Shown piece after piece: positions 1 through 9,009 of a stretch of DNA of 30,783 nt. The stretch covers positions 1-30,783 of the forward strand of contig JAUHXW010000002.1 in NCBI GenBank assembly GCA_030426705.1, read 5' to 3'. The DNA is from Gammaproteobacteria bacterium (lineage in GTDB: Bacteria > Pseudomonadota > Gammaproteobacteria > Xanthomonadales > Marinicellaceae). The notes beneath the pieces are model-generated. The model was given only the letters and a program-made list of their open reading frames with translations, had not been told where the DNA came from and made no database searches. How positions within the stretch are numbered: the stretch's first letter is position 1; each line of letters opens with the position of its first letter. The position numbers were made by a program, and so were the translations under genes.

Positions 1-2
1 TC

Positions 3-416
3 TATGACACTTCTGGAAAGTGCCAACTAAACAACACCAGGTATGGTTCTTTGGTTGATTTGGCTCCAACAATACTGGATTGTTTGGACCTGCCTGAGGT
101 GTCTACTTACCAGGGGATTTCCTTACTTGACAAGCCGCCTGCAACTCGTTACAGCTTCCATCAAACCATCAGGACGCGTGAAGTATTCGCCCTGGTTCGT
201 GAGTCGTCAAATCACATGTATAAATTGATGGTTAACCGGCTTCGCGATAAGTTTTATAATTTCAGACTGTATGATATTTATCATGACCCATTAGAGTCTG
301 AAAACATCATTACATCGGTTGATCATGAACTGCTTAAAGAGATGTTGGAGGTGTTTCGCGAAAAATTGCAATTGCCTGAGACCATAAACTTGTTTGAGCA
401 GGCTGTTCAAAACTAA
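3..416 (+). CDS. Sulfatase-like protein, C-terminal part (truncated by window start)
   Basis: The frame is open from base 3 and ends with TAA at 416; the start lies outside the window. The visible 137 residues include SLVDLAPTILDCLDLP and later LYDIYHDPLESENI, which resemble the C-terminal part of sulfatases of the alkaline phosphatase superfamily (the 'VDLAPTxLxxxGLP' helix and the 'YDLxxDPxExxN' turn). The catalytic Cys/Ser and metal ligands would be upstream, so activity cannot be judged. It could be a true sulfate-ester hydrolase or a related phospho-transferase. It is followed by a 66-base gap before the DUF2333 gene, with no obvious terminator. Confidence 0.6.
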   Translation, partial: YDTSGKCQLNNTRYGSLVDLAPTILDCLDLPEVSTYQGISLLDKPPATRYSFHQTIRTREVFALVRESSNHMYKLMVNRLRDKFYNFRLYDIYHDPLESENIITSVDHELLKEMLEVFREKLQLPETINLFEQAVQN

Positions 417-482
417 CTAATAGCACATGCTGAAATCTTTGTGTTGATTTATAATTATTATAATATCAATGTTTGAGAGTCT

Positions 483-1490
483 ATGGAAAACAGGTATTCA
501 AGTTCAAAAAAGCGCACAAAATGGTGGTTCTATGGTTTACTGATTTTTATCATTGTTCAGGTTTTATTGGCCATGTACTTTGATCAGGAACCAGATTTTT
601 TTGATGTCAAATTAAATGCCGAAAAACGGGCAGGCTTTCATCAACATGAATTAGTTACAGGTTTTACCAGTGGTGCCACTTTTATGGAAGTCACTGATGT
701 ATTACTTAACAAACCGGGTGGTTATATGTCCAATGATGTGATGCCACCTTTTGTGTTTATGGATAACATACCAAATTGGGAGTTTGGGGTGCTGGTTCAG
801 GTCAGAGATTTTGCACGGGTGATGCGTAATGATATTTCTCGATCTCAAAGCCAATCGGAGGAAGATGTCGATTTGGCTCAGGCAGATCCAAAATTTCATA
901 ATGACAATGACAAGTGGTTGTGGCCAAGGACTGAAGGTCGATACCGTGAAGGACAGGAATTTTTTCATAGTTATTTAACTCGTTTGGCGGACAACAGTGA
1001 TCCAGATGCACAGTTTTTTGCGCGTACTGACAATCTGGTCATTTGGCTGAACCTGGTTGAAAAGCGCTTAGGTGCCTTGTCACAAAAACTAAGTGCCAGC
1101 GTTGGACAAAATAGGGTAAATACAGATACAGGTGGTGACGAGGTGGCTGAGACTTCAACTTATAAACCCAGTGAGCTACGTGTGCAAACACCTTGGTTAC
1201 AAATCGATGATAATTTCTATGAAGCCAGAGGGGCCACCTGGGCACTGATTCATTTTATGAAAGCTGTTGAAGTAGATTTCAAAGGTGTGCTGGAAAAGAA
1301 AAATGCCTTGGTTTCTTTGAAACAAATCATTCGTGAATTGGAAGCCGCTCAGGATACGATTTGGACGCCAATGATTTTGAATGGTTCCGGTTTTGGCTTT
1401 TTTGCCAACCATTCTTTGGTGATGGCTTCGTATATTTCACGTGCTAATGCCGGTGTAATAGATTTGCGTCAATTGCTCGAAGATGGTTAA
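483..1490 (+). CDS. DUF2333 family inner-membrane-anchored protein
   Basis: A 335-residue protein with a short basic N-terminus and one membrane segment (about residues 14-32), then a soluble, probably periplasmic domain. Features I recognise from the DUF2333 family are LLNKPGGYMSND, DNIPNWEFGVLVQVRDF, SRSQSQSEEDVDLAQADPKF, DAQFFARTDNL and LGALSQKLSASVG. The family is widespread in gammaproteobacteria and has no established function. The ATG at 483 follows a purine-rich GAGAG stretch. Length is normal for the family, and the gene looks intact. The minus-strand unknown gene converges on it and overlaps its last 47 bases. Confidence 0.85.
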   Translation: MENRYSSSKKRTKWWFYGLLIFIIVQVLLAMYFDQEPDFFDVKLNAEKRAGFHQHELVTGFTSGATFMEVTDVLLNKPGGYMSNDVMPPFVFMDNIPNWEFGVLVQVRDFARVMRNDISRSQSQSEEDVDLAQADPKFHNDNDKWLWPRTEGRYREGQEFFHSYLTRLADNSDPDAQFFARTDNLVIWLNLVEKRLGALSQKLSASVGQNRVNTDTGGDEVAETSTYKPSELRVQTPWLQIDDNFYEARGATWALIHFMKAVEVDFKGVLEKKNALVSLKQIIRELEAAQDTIWTPMILNGSGFGFFANHSLVMASYISRANAGVIDLRQLLEDG

Positions 1491-1992
1491 TGGGTCGCTT
1501 CCTGGCACTGTGAATTTGAAAATTATTAAATAATACAGTGATTTGCGTTGGTGGTGAGAGGTTTTCAATTGCAAAAGAAAACTCAGTCAATTGGTAGTTT
1601 TCAATTTCTAAATCCGCAAACAAAGGATTGCTGCCTATTACAGCTTTAATATGTTTTTGGGTTAATAGGCTACCATTGATCGTTAATTGAATTGACTCAA
1701 ATTCAGGCCAAAACACTGACCCGGTGATGAGTTCTTGTTCAGATTGGGTATTGATAATTAGTCGCCCCTGAAAAAGTCCATCCTGGCCTTTATCAGGATC
1801 GGTCAAAAAACACTTAACCGTTAAAGTGCGATTTAACTGGTGTTTTTTGACCTCACTTGAGCCTGCTGGCTCAAGGTGGCACTTCCGTGTACCACATCGT
1901 CGACCAGAAAAATGCAGGTTAGTGGTTGTTTTCTGGTCGAAATTATATGCAGCATGAGAGAAATTACTTATATTTAACAGTATGTTATGCAT
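1444..1992 (-). CDS. Hypothetical protein downstream of the GT39-like gene
   Basis: A 182-residue frame starting 3 bases after the stop of the minus-strand glycosyltransferase gene, so translational coupling is plausible. I recognise no family. It has no signal peptide or membrane segment; the central part (FWPEFESIQLTINGSLL, LEIENYQLTEFSFAIENL) alternates hydrophobic and polar residues like a beta-rich fold. The last ~16 residues are antisense to the end of the DUF2333 gene and look less protein-like. Without it, 1491-1995 would be an empty 500-base gap between two converging genes. It may be real or a decayed gene. Confidence 0.45.
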   Translation of the reverse strand: MHNILLNISNFSHAAYNFDQKTTTNLHFSGRRCGTRKCHLEPAGSSEVKKHQLNRTLTVKCFLTDPDKGQDGLFQGRLIINTQSEQELITGSVFWPEFESIQLTINGSLLTQKHIKAVIGSNPLFADLEIENYQLTEFSFAIENLSPPTQITVLFNNFQIHSARKRPINHLRAIDANLLHRH

Positions 1993-1995
1993 TTT

Positions 1996-3486
1996 TCAGG
2001 TTCGACTAATTAGTGGCAGTTCACAAGTCCCTGTTCCCGTTTCAAAAAAGTAAAAGAACTTGATGCCTTGTTGGTAATCGAGGGAGCCGATTAACCTGAT
2101 ACCATTCAGTTCTTCACAAGCATGTTGGTAAAAAGGGATGGTTTGTTCAAATTTCAAAGTGCTGTGTTCTACCACCAACAGAGATTTTTTTGTGGTCTTA
2201 GGCTGGACAAATCTCATGATTTCCAGTTGTTTCTGGCGACCGTGTTTTTGATTTAAAGGATGAGGCAGTGAAGAAAGGCTAACATCCTCAGAAAGGTAAA
2301 ACTTGAGTTCGGCCAATGTCATGAATTGATCCGTTACCACTTGGGTCAGGCCTTTATTTTTAATGTGTTGTTCGGTTGCGCTTGCCAGTTCTTTCCAGCC
2401 TCGCGCATTTTCAGTAAAGCGCGCGTTTAACGTTGATATGGATTGACTGAGGTGCATTCCCCAATAAAGCCACAGCATCAGACTCAGACTGCTGAGTACC
2501 CCTGTGGATTTTGCCCAAAATGACAGCTTAGGGAAAAAATTTGTAGTCCCTGCTACTGTAGCAATCAGCACATATGAAAACAATGGCCAATGCCAGTTAA
2601 AGCGTAATTCATCAGAGAAAAAGCCTAAAAAGGCATACAGCAACCAATGAGATACAGCAATCGACGTGATCAGACTTTGTGGTTTGTTCAATGCTTTGTA
2701 TTGTCTTACAGTCTGAAATAAAAAAACAAACATCAAAGGTGTGGTGACTAAAAACTGAATGACAAAAAACTTAAAGTGCTCTGGCTGAAAGGACCAAGGG
2801 TGTCGATCACTCAATTGAAAGGCAAAGAGGGGGAAATCATGTTGCAAGTTGAATAACAGAATGGGTATAAAGCCCAATAACATGATGGGTAAAGTGATGA
2901 GTAATAACTTCCGGATTACCGATGGTTGATTTCTGAATTGCCAAATTGTCACAGCAGCAGCGATAAATATCACCAACCAAAAGCGCACATGGACATTGAT
3001 GCCGAAGGCCAGTATCAAGCCCAGTGTCACAAACAAAATTCTGCTTGGTTTGTTGAGACATTGAATTAAGAGGTATACAGCTAAAGTGCCAAAAAATATG
3101 ACCCAGATATCTGGAATGGCCAAAATACCAGCCAATGTTAATAAAGGCAAAGACAAAAATAACAAACCTGTACGCCAAGCTTGCTGTGCTTGTGGCTGAA
3201 TGGCTTGACTTATCGCCATACCAATCCAAGGTAAACTCAACGCTGCCAGTAAAGAGGGTAACCTGATTGCAAATTCACTTTGAGGTAGCAACCATTGTGA
3301 CAGTGCAATCATCCATTGCGTCCAGCCAGGCAATTCAGCATAGGACCAGTCCAGATTTTGACTTTCTAACCAATAAAAGGCTTCATCACCAAACAATTGG
3401 TGCTGGCTGGCGGAAATAATTTGAATCAGGCAAACAACGGCATAAGTGCAGATAACCCACCACTTATACCCGCTTTTATTCAGCAT
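1996..3486 (-). CDS. GT39/ArnT-like polytopic membrane glycosyltransferase
   Basis: A 496-residue protein with about ten or more hydrophobic segments. The N-terminal periplasmic loop has the acidic motif DEAFYW (D34, E35) followed by LDWSYAELPGWTQWMI, the pattern of the GT39 / ArnT-type family, where the Asp-Glu pair is in the active site for transfer from a polyprenyl-phosphate sugar. Acceptor unknown; lipid A, glycan or protein are all possible. The start codon overlaps the stop of the lytic transglycosylase gene by 7 bases (ATGCTGA), so the two are co-transcribed. Family call is good; specificity is not inferable. Confidence 0.8.
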   Translation of the reverse strand: MLNKSGYKWWVICTYAVVCLIQIISASQHQLFGDEAFYWLESQNLDWSYAELPGWTQWMIALSQWLLPQSEFAIRLPSLLAALSLPWIGMAISQAIQPQAQQAWRTGLLFLSLPLLTLAGILAIPDIWVIFFGTLAVYLLIQCLNKPSRILFVTLGLILAFGINVHVRFWLVIFIAAAVTIWQFRNQPSVIRKLLLITLPIMLLGFIPILLFNLQHDFPLFAFQLSDRHPWSFQPEHFKFFVIQFLVTTPLMFVFLFQTVRQYKALNKPQSLITSIAVSHWLLYAFLGFFSDELRFNWHWPLFSYVLIATVAGTTNFFPKLSFWAKSTGVLSSLSLMLWLYWGMHLSQSISTLNARFTENARGWKELASATEQHIKNKGLTQVVTDQFMTLAELKFYLSEDVSLSSLPHPLNQKHGRQKQLEIMRFVQPKTTKKSLLVVEHSTLKFEQTIPFYQHACEELNGIRLIGSLDYQQGIKFFYFFETGTGTCELPLISRT

Positions 3487-4760
3487 CTTGGCACTTTCAG
3501 TTTCTTACCTGCGTTGATCAAATAACGTGGTGCTTTGAGCTTATTGAGTTGAGCAATTTCGCGTTTGCTTGAACATTTGAATTTTCTGCTGATAGAACTC
3601 AAAGAATCGCCTTTCTTGATTTTGTACCAGGTGAATTCTGGACGATCGGGGAAGTCCGCATCATGTATTTTCTTGGCCAATGCCATCAGGTTTTCATCCT
3701 GGCAGGTGGTTTCATAAATGGGCTTTAATTCATTGGGGATGACCACCACTGTATTTTGCTTGATGACCCTTTTGGCTTTGGTGGTGGCATTCAGGTTCCT
3801 TAATATTCGATACCAGCCAATTTCGTTGTTGTGCTGCCCAAAACAAACAGCCAACTCACTCAATGATGTATCTTTTCTGGCTCGTATCAGTGCTGTCGAA
3901 CCATCAACTTCCTTAAGCTCAACGTTGTAGGCCTGCGGCATGTCAAAAATTAATTTGGCTGACAAAACGATGGCAATGTAATCCTGTGTTTCACTGGGTA
4001 AGTCGTAAAAAAATGGGGTGTCCCAAATTGAACGGTTTCCATGTTTTTTGTTCAGTCTCTTGAAGCGGTTTTCACCTGCATTATAAGCAGCGAGAATTTT
4101 GGCAAAATCATCGCCATACAACTGGCGTTGCTCCTCAATGTATTTGGCAGCACCTTTGGCAGCTGATTCCGGATGAAACCTGGCATCATAATCACCAATG
4201 GTTCCTTTCACGCCAAAGCGGTCAGCAGTTGCCGGCATCAGTTGAAACAAACCACTGGCACCGGCTGACGACATGGAATGAACCCTGCCACCAGACTCTT
4301 GCGCTATGATGGCCAGTAGCAATGATTCTGGAATGTCTTTTTCCTTGAATGGTTGATGTATCTTGGCCTTGAGGTATTGATAGTTGTTCCAGGTTTCAAT
4401 CAGTTTGGGTCGTTTCCAGGTCAGCCATTCATTCAATGCTGCCTGGATTCTGGTGTTGGTTAGTAAGGGTTGCTGGCCAACATTGACTTGGTTCTGTATG
4501 GCTTCTTCTACGGTTACTTTTTCATTCAGGGCATTGTCTTCAGGTAACGGACTGTCTTGGATTTCTTTTTGTTCTGCCAATTGACTGAAGTATGTATTCA
4601 ATGCATCAAGACATGCTTCATCTTCCTGGCATTGTTTAATACCTTCAATCAAGACATCAGTACTCAAGGATTGTTGATTGACTGGCTCTGGGACTAATGT
4701 GGTTTGTTTTTGACAAGCAGAGAATGTCAGGATGGCAGATATCAATAAAAATAGTCGCAT
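3480..4760 (-). CDS. Lytic murein transglycosylase lipoprotein (MltD-like) with LysM
   Basis: A 426-residue protein. The N-terminus is a lipoprotein signal (MRLFLLISAILTFSAC, lipid-carrying Cys16). After a ~120-residue acidic/Gln-rich linker comes an SLT (goose-lysozyme-like) domain at about 140-275, with catalytic Glu155 in IIAQESGG, then SSAGASGLFQLMPATA and LAAYNAGENR. The C-terminus carries a LysM-like peptidoglycan-binding repeat (about 378-424, WYKIKKGDSLSSISRKF) and probably a degenerate one near 290-345. It cleaves peptidoglycan glycan strands to anhydro-muropeptides, from the outer-membrane inner leaflet. MltD is the closest named family by architecture, so the symbol is withheld. 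It diverges from the TerB-like gene. Confidence 0.88.
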   Translation of the reverse strand: MRLFLLISAILTFSACQKQTTLVPEPVNQQSLSTDVLIEGIKQCQEDEACLDALNTYFSQLAEQKEIQDSPLPEDNALNEKVTVEEAIQNQVNVGQQPLLTNTRIQAALNEWLTWKRPKLIETWNNYQYLKAKIHQPFKEKDIPESLLLAIIAQESGGRVHSMSSAGASGLFQLMPATADRFGVKGTIGDYDARFHPESAAKGAAKYIEEQRQLYGDDFAKILAAYNAGENRFKRLNKKHGNRSIWDTPFFYDLPSETQDYIAIVLSAKLIFDMPQAYNVELKEVDGSTALIRARKDTSLSELAVCFGQHNNEIGWYRILRNLNATTKAKRVIKQNTVVVIPNELKPIYETTCQDENLMALAKKIHDADFPDRPEFTWYKIKKGDSLSSISRKFKCSSKREIAQLNKLKAPRYLINAGKKLKVPRC

Positions 4761-4830
4761 GTTTATATTGGAAGTTTTCTTGGGTATTGTGTATTATCAG
4801 TATTTTAATCACACCGGCAACAATTCCTGC

Positions 4831-5292
4831 ATGAATTTATTCAATTCAATCAAGTCTATTTTACAAATTGAGCAGAAAAAAATAGTTCTTAATGCTGATG
4901 AAACCAAGGAATTAAACCAGGCCATTGTGGAATTGATGTTAGAAATGGTCAAAGCAGATTTTGTCGAACTTTATGCAGAAAAACAGGTTTTGTCCGCATA
5001 TTTGTCACAATCCCTGAATTTAACTACAGATAAGGCCAACCAATATATTGAGGAAGCGGAGGACCGAATCAACTTCTCGATTTCACTTGAATCTCAAACC
5101 AATGTCATCAATAATTACTTGAATAAAATACAAAAAATCAAATTGATGGAACAACTTTGGGAGTTGGCGATTGCCGATAATCAGGTACATTTATTAGAAG
5201 AAAATTTATTCTATAAAGCAGGGGACTTATTGGGCATCAAAAAAAGCATGCTTGAAAAAATTTGTCAAAATGAAACAATAACAAAACAATAA
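4831..5292 (+). CDS. TerB-like helical protein
   Basis: I place the start at ATG 4831 (MNLFNSIKSIL), giving 153 residues. A longer frame to 4732 would overlap the lytic transglycosylase start and add an unconserved-looking leader. The protein is all-helical, with LNQAIVELMLEMVKADF, LSAYLSQSLNL and a second half LMEQLWELAIADNQVHLLEENLFYKAGDLLGI. This is the two-fold acidic-helix pattern of TerB/DjlA-N-like domains (E..L...A.ADG...E...I). The precise role of such stand-alone proteins is unknown. It sits 20 bases ahead of the PilU-like gene and may be co-transcribed with it. The family call is moderate. Confidence 0.65.
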   Translation: MNLFNSIKSILQIEQKKIVLNADETKELNQAIVELMLEMVKADFVELYAEKQVLSAYLSQSLNLTTDKANQYIEEAEDRINFSISLESQTNVINNYLNKIQKIKLMEQLWELAIADNQVHLLEENLFYKAGDLLGIKKSMLEKICQNETITKQ

Positions 5293-5312
5293 TCATCTAA
5301 AAAGAGAAAACT

Positions 5313-6401
5313 ATGGATCTGACGCACTTTCTGAAAACCATGAGAGAAGAAAATGGTTCCGATATGTACCTAAGTACCGGGGCACCCATTAACATCAAAG
5401 CAGAAGGTGTTTTGAGGTCGTTGAGCAGTACCGGATTGCCGCCAGGAATTGTCGAGAAAATTGCATATTCACTGATGGACGAAAGGCAGATCAAAGAATT
5501 TGAAGACACCATGGAATGTAATCTGGCCGTATCCATCAAAGGAGTTGGTCGTTACAGGGTGAATGTATTTCGTCAGCGTGGCGAAGTTTCAATGGTCATC
5601 AGAACCATCAAAAGCACCATTCCCAAGCTGGATGAATTAAATATGCCGAGTCATTTGTACGATCTGATTATGGAGAAACGCGGATTGATTTTGGTGGTGG
5701 GTGCAACAGGCTCTGGTAAATCAACCACCATGGCATCAATGATTGATTACAGAAATTCAAATGTAACAGGTCATATTTTGACCGTTGAAGATCCTATAGA
5801 ATATGTTCACAAGCATAAAAAATCGGTGGTGAACCAACGTGAGATTGGTATTGACACGATGGGCTATGCACCTGCTTTGAAAAATGCTTTACGGGAAGCA
5901 CCGGATTTGATTCTGATTGGTGAAATTAACGACGCTGAAACCATGGAAGCTGCGGTGTCATTTGCAGAAACCGGCCACCTGTGTATGGCGACCTTGCACG
6001 CCAATAACTCAGACCAGGCCATGGAACGTGTGCTGAACTTTTTCCCATCGGATATGCACAACAATGTGTTGATGAATTTGGCCTTGAATTTAAGGGCGGT
6101 TATTTCTCAGCGTTTGGTTATTGATGTCAATGGCAAAAGGCGACCAGCTTGTGAAGTGTTGATGAATACACCACAAATCAGAGAAATGATTCGCCGCGGT
6201 GAAATCAACGAATTGAAAATGGCCATGGAAAAATCCCTGGAAGACGGCATGCAAACCTTCGACCAGGCCTTGTACGACATGTACAAAAACGGCATCATCA
6301 CCCTCGAAGAAGCCCTCGGCAACGCCGACTCCGCCCAAGGCCTTGAAGTTAAGATCAACCTCTCCAGCGAAGAAGACGCCGGTGGGGATGATTATTTTTG
6401 A
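5313..6401 (+). CDS. pilU: PilT/PilU-family type IV pilus retraction ATPase (PilU-like)
   Basis: A 362-residue hexameric ATPase of type IV pilus retraction. The N-terminal PAS-like domain is followed by Walker A GATGSGKST (residues 130-138), the Asp box EDPIEYVH, Walker B-like LILIGEIND and the His box TLHANN. The C-terminal tail (AQGLEVKINLSSEED...DDYF) is acidic and extends beyond the PilT core, which favours PilU over PilT. Most family members have GEIRD where this one has GEIND (Arg to Asn). It starts at ATG 5313 after AAAAAGAGAAAAC. It acts at the cytoplasmic face of the pilus machine. PilT itself is not in the window. Confidence 0.85.
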   Translation: MDLTHFLKTMREENGSDMYLSTGAPINIKAEGVLRSLSSTGLPPGIVEKIAYSLMDERQIKEFEDTMECNLAVSIKGVGRYRVNVFRQRGEVSMVIRTIKSTIPKLDELNMPSHLYDLIMEKRGLILVVGATGSGKSTTMASMIDYRNSNVTGHILTVEDPIEYVHKHKKSVVNQREIGIDTMGYAPALKNALREAPDLILIGEINDAETMEAAVSFAETGHLCMATLHANNSDQAMERVLNFFPSDMHNNVLMNLALNLRAVISQRLVIDVNGKRRPACEVLMNTPQIREMIRRGEINELKMAMEKSLEDGMQTFDQALYDMYKNGIITLEEALGNADSAQGLEVKINLSSEEDAGGDDYF

Positions 6402-6553
6402 AGAACTTGAATCAAATATCTTTATACGAGTCTTTAGGTTGTTTGGGATGTGTTTTTGTCTTGTTTTTGATTCTTGGAATTAAAATAAGATTTCGCAAAT
6501 ATAAAATTAATAATTTTCCAATAATAAAAAACCAATTTTTTTAACAATATTGT
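6402..6553. other. AT-rich intergenic spacer, no gene
   Basis: 152 bases, very AT-rich. I see no convincing promoter pair with correct spacing, no terminator hairpin with a T-run and no repeat copy. It marks the sudden shift from ordinary base composition (PilU end) to strongly AT-rich coding sequence. Confidence 0.5.
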
Positions 6554-8659
6554 ATGAGTAAAAAACCTTTAGTTTTAAAGTCTTGTATAGCCATCGTTTT
6601 ACTAATCACTTTGATATTTGTATACGTGCCTCAAAGCATTTACTTTGGTCAAAGAGAATATTTTGGTGATTATTTTTTAAATTTGGTTATCCCAAATTTT
6701 GATGTCGCCTTTATATTCGGATCTATTATTCTTATTATCTTGGTATTGCTTCCAACTCGACTGTTAAAGTACCTTTCATCAATTATGTTGTTAACAGGAA
6801 TTAGCATATGGCTCTATGCAGACTTTTTTACAGTGAGTTATGGTGTTTTAGATGGTTCCGCAATAGATTTCGAGCGCCAAAATCAAAGAGGTTATCTTGA
6901 GTTAGTAGCAGCTTTATTATTAGGGGTTATAGGGGTTGTTTTTCATAAATTTATTAATAAACAATTTCCATTTTTGGCTGTTCTGCTGATAATTGCTTTA
7001 TTATCAGTAACAGCTTTAAAAGTTTACCAAGAGCCCGACGACAAGGAGTTACTGAGCGAAATTGATGAAGAGTTTTTCAAATACTCATCTGACAAAAATT
7101 TAATTTTGATTGTGTTAGATACATTTGGGTCAGAATATTTTCAACAATTAACTGAAAATGAACCAGAAATATTAGGCAACTATAATGGTTTTGTTAGTTA
7201 CACTGATGCAATAAGCAACTACCCAGCAACTCAAGGGAGTGTGCCATCTTTTTTGATGGGTGAAATGATTCCGGAAAATGTAAAATATAATCAATATTTA
7301 AGAACAAGAGTAAAGGAAAGAGGTCTGCCCAAAGTATTGGCAAATAACGGTTATGTTGTTAGTGTGCTCTCAGTTTATCGTTGGTTTCGTCCATTTTTTC
7401 CAGATCGATATATGTATGAACCTCAAATTAGTCAAAATGTTTTAACAGATTTTTATGGTTCTCAATTGTTAGATTTTTCCTTGTTTAGGGTTGTGCCTCA
7501 TTTTTTTAAAACAAAAATATACAATGAAGGTAGTTGGTTCCTTTCCAATAAGAAATCAAAAACAACTGATGTACCAAACACATTTTCTGAAAGAGGAGAA
7601 GCATTGATGAAAATGATGACTGAGAATGCTGTGGTTGATAATAAAATCAGCGATCCTCGATTTAAAATGATTCATGTGACCATTCCTCATCCCCATTACC
7701 GATACAAAGCAGATTGCAGTAAAAACAAATCAAATAAAGGCATGCCATTAACTGATCTTATGTTGCAACAATCAAGATGTGCATTGAAGCTGTTAAATAA
7801 GCTATTAACCAAATATAAATCATTAGGAATTTATGATAACTCGGTAATTGTTGTAACTTCTGATCATGGAGCAAGAGTTTTTAACAAGAGACTTTTGACA
7901 GGATTTCCATCTTATTTTGAGTTTGACTCATCAGGTATACTTTTCATGATTAAGGGCATAAATCAAAAAAGTAAGTTTAGACAAGTTGATACTCCTTTGT
8001 CTTTAATAAAATTGAGAGCTGCTTTACTAGATGAATCATTACATGACTCTTCGTATGACAATCTCAAAGATGATAGTCGGCTTTTTTATGCTTATAGAAA
8101 CAATCACAAAGGCGCTCCAGGATATTTACAGGATGCACCATTGTTTGAAGTAAAAGAAAACTTTAAAGATATTAAAAGTTGGATTTTAAAAAAGTTTGTG
8201 GTTAATGAATGTAAGAAGGAAGAATTACCTTTGAATATGACTTTCAAAGAAGTTGGTAGAGAGGGTTATTGTTCTATATATGGTTTTGCCAACCCTGAAG
8301 GAAATTTAGAAGGATCCTGGACTCAAAGTGTTGATAATAGAATAGTTTTTAAATTAGGAAAACTAGAGGACAGAGACCAAACAAAAAATCTTAATTTGCT
8401 CTTTTCAGCTCATATAAATGAGAAACAACCAAGCTTGGCTTTAGATGTATTATTAAATGGTAGATTGCTAGGTGCAGTCAAAATTGAAAACAAAAATCAA
8501 CAAGAAGTTAATTTTGAAATTTCAGCTGATTCACTTTTGGACGATGATTTAAATGTTTTACAATTCAAATTACCTGGCGTTAAATCAAACCTAGAACTGG
8601 GTATTGATAACAATCAAAGGAAATTGGGTTTGTTTTTAAGATCAGTAATGGTTCATTAA
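6554..8659 (+). CDS. Membrane-anchored sulfatase/phosphoethanolamine-transferase-like protein
   Basis: A 701-residue protein. The N-terminus has about five membrane segments (roughly 8-28, 51-67, 74-95, 117-131, 137-156), followed by an alkaline-phosphatase-superfamily domain. NLILIVLDTFG (D189) is the first metal site; ATQGSVPSFL at 225-234 puts Thr226 where EptA-type transferases have the nucleophile (T-x-x-S-V-P); VVTSDHGAR supplies the second metal Asp-His. This architecture fits EptA/LTA-synthase/OpgB-like enzymes that move a phospho-alcohol from lipid to glycan at the outer face of the inner membrane. The last ~140 residues are a beta-rich module ending DNNQRKLGLFLRS. The gene is markedly AT-rich, suggesting transfer. 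Donor and acceptor unknown. Confidence 0.75.
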   Translation: MSKKPLVLKSCIAIVLLITLIFVYVPQSIYFGQREYFGDYFLNLVIPNFDVAFIFGSIILIILVLLPTRLLKYLSSIMLLTGISIWLYADFFTVSYGVLDGSAIDFERQNQRGYLELVAALLLGVIGVVFHKFINKQFPFLAVLLIIALLSVTALKVYQEPDDKELLSEIDEEFFKYSSDKNLILIVLDTFGSEYFQQLTENEPEILGNYNGFVSYTDAISNYPATQGSVPSFLMGEMIPENVKYNQYLRTRVKERGLPKVLANNGYVVSVLSVYRWFRPFFPDRYMYEPQISQNVLTDFYGSQLLDFSLFRVVPHFFKTKIYNEGSWFLSNKKSKTTDVPNTFSERGEALMKMMTENAVVDNKISDPRFKMIHVTIPHPHYRYKADCSKNKSNKGMPLTDLMLQQSRCALKLLNKLLTKYKSLGIYDNSVIVVTSDHGARVFNKRLLTGFPSYFEFDSSGILFMIKGINQKSKFRQVDTPLSLIKLRAALLDESLHDSSYDNLKDDSRLFYAYRNNHKGAPGYLQDAPLFEVKENFKDIKSWILKKFVVNECKKEELPLNMTFKEVGREGYCSIYGFANPEGNLEGSWTQSVDNRIVFKLGKLEDRDQTKNLNLLFSAHINEKQPSLALDVLLNGRLLGAVKIENKNQQEVNFEISADSLLDDDLNVLQFKLPGVKSNLELGIDNNQRKLGLFLRSVMVH

Positions 8660-8748
8660 AGAGATATAGTGTCAGTTTTAATAGTATTGTTTATTGGAAG
8701 GATGTGACTTTGCTCCAGTTGATATGTACTGATTCGAATCAATTAAGG

Positions 8749-8754
8749 TATAAT
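8749..8754 (+). promoter_or_regulatory. Possible -10 box of the phosphoramidate-type gene series
   Basis: A perfect TATAAT lies 26 bases ahead of the ATG at 8781. No good -35 is present at 17 bases; a TTGATA at 8719-8724 is too far (24-base spacer). The assignment is tentative but the position fits the head of the long plus-strand series. Confidence 0.3.
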
Positions 8755-8780
8755 TCGTGCTTTGGTTTGAATGCAAAAAT

Positions 8781-8987
8781 ATGAAAATTCTATTCTTTAT
8801 AATGTTAATACTACCATCTGTTGGCTTTGCCTACATTGATCCAGGCTCTGGCAGTGCCATTATGTCGGCTATCATTGGTTTTTTTGTGGCGATTGGGTTG
8901 GTGATTAAAACTTTTTGGTACAAAATTAAATCATTGTTTACCGGGAAGCCCAGGCCCGAGAAAACTGACAGCGATTCCAATAGTTAA
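8781..8987 (+). CDS. Small exported/membrane protein with YIDPGSG motif
   Basis: The start is taken at ATG 8781, which gives MKILFFIMLILPSVGFA, a clean signal peptide; an in-frame GTG at 8757 would spoil it and begins at the proposed promoter. The 68-residue product then has YIDPGSGSAI, a long hydrophobic segment (SAIIGFFVAIGLVIKTFW) and a charged tail. Small proteins with 'AYIDPGTGS' followed by one membrane helix are common beside membrane sulfatase/phosphotransferase and polysaccharide genes; their function is not established. It sits between the phosphotransferase-like gene and the kinase gene (22 bases to the latter). Confidence 0.7.
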   Translation: MKILFFIMLILPSVGFAYIDPGSGSAIMSAIIGFFVAIGLVIKTFWYKIKSLFTGKPRPEKTDSDSNS

Positions 8988-9009
8988 TCGTTGACTCAAG
9001 ATTAAATCA

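Noticed and set aside
4732..4830. Longer start for the TerB-like protein
   Set aside because: It would overlap the divergent lytic transglycosylase start and adds a leader unlike the family; ATG 4831 gives the normal length.
8757..8780. GTG start eight codons upstream for the small YIDPGSG protein
   Set aside because: It would put LWFECKN before a clean signal peptide and begins three bases after the -10-like box; ATG 8781 is better.
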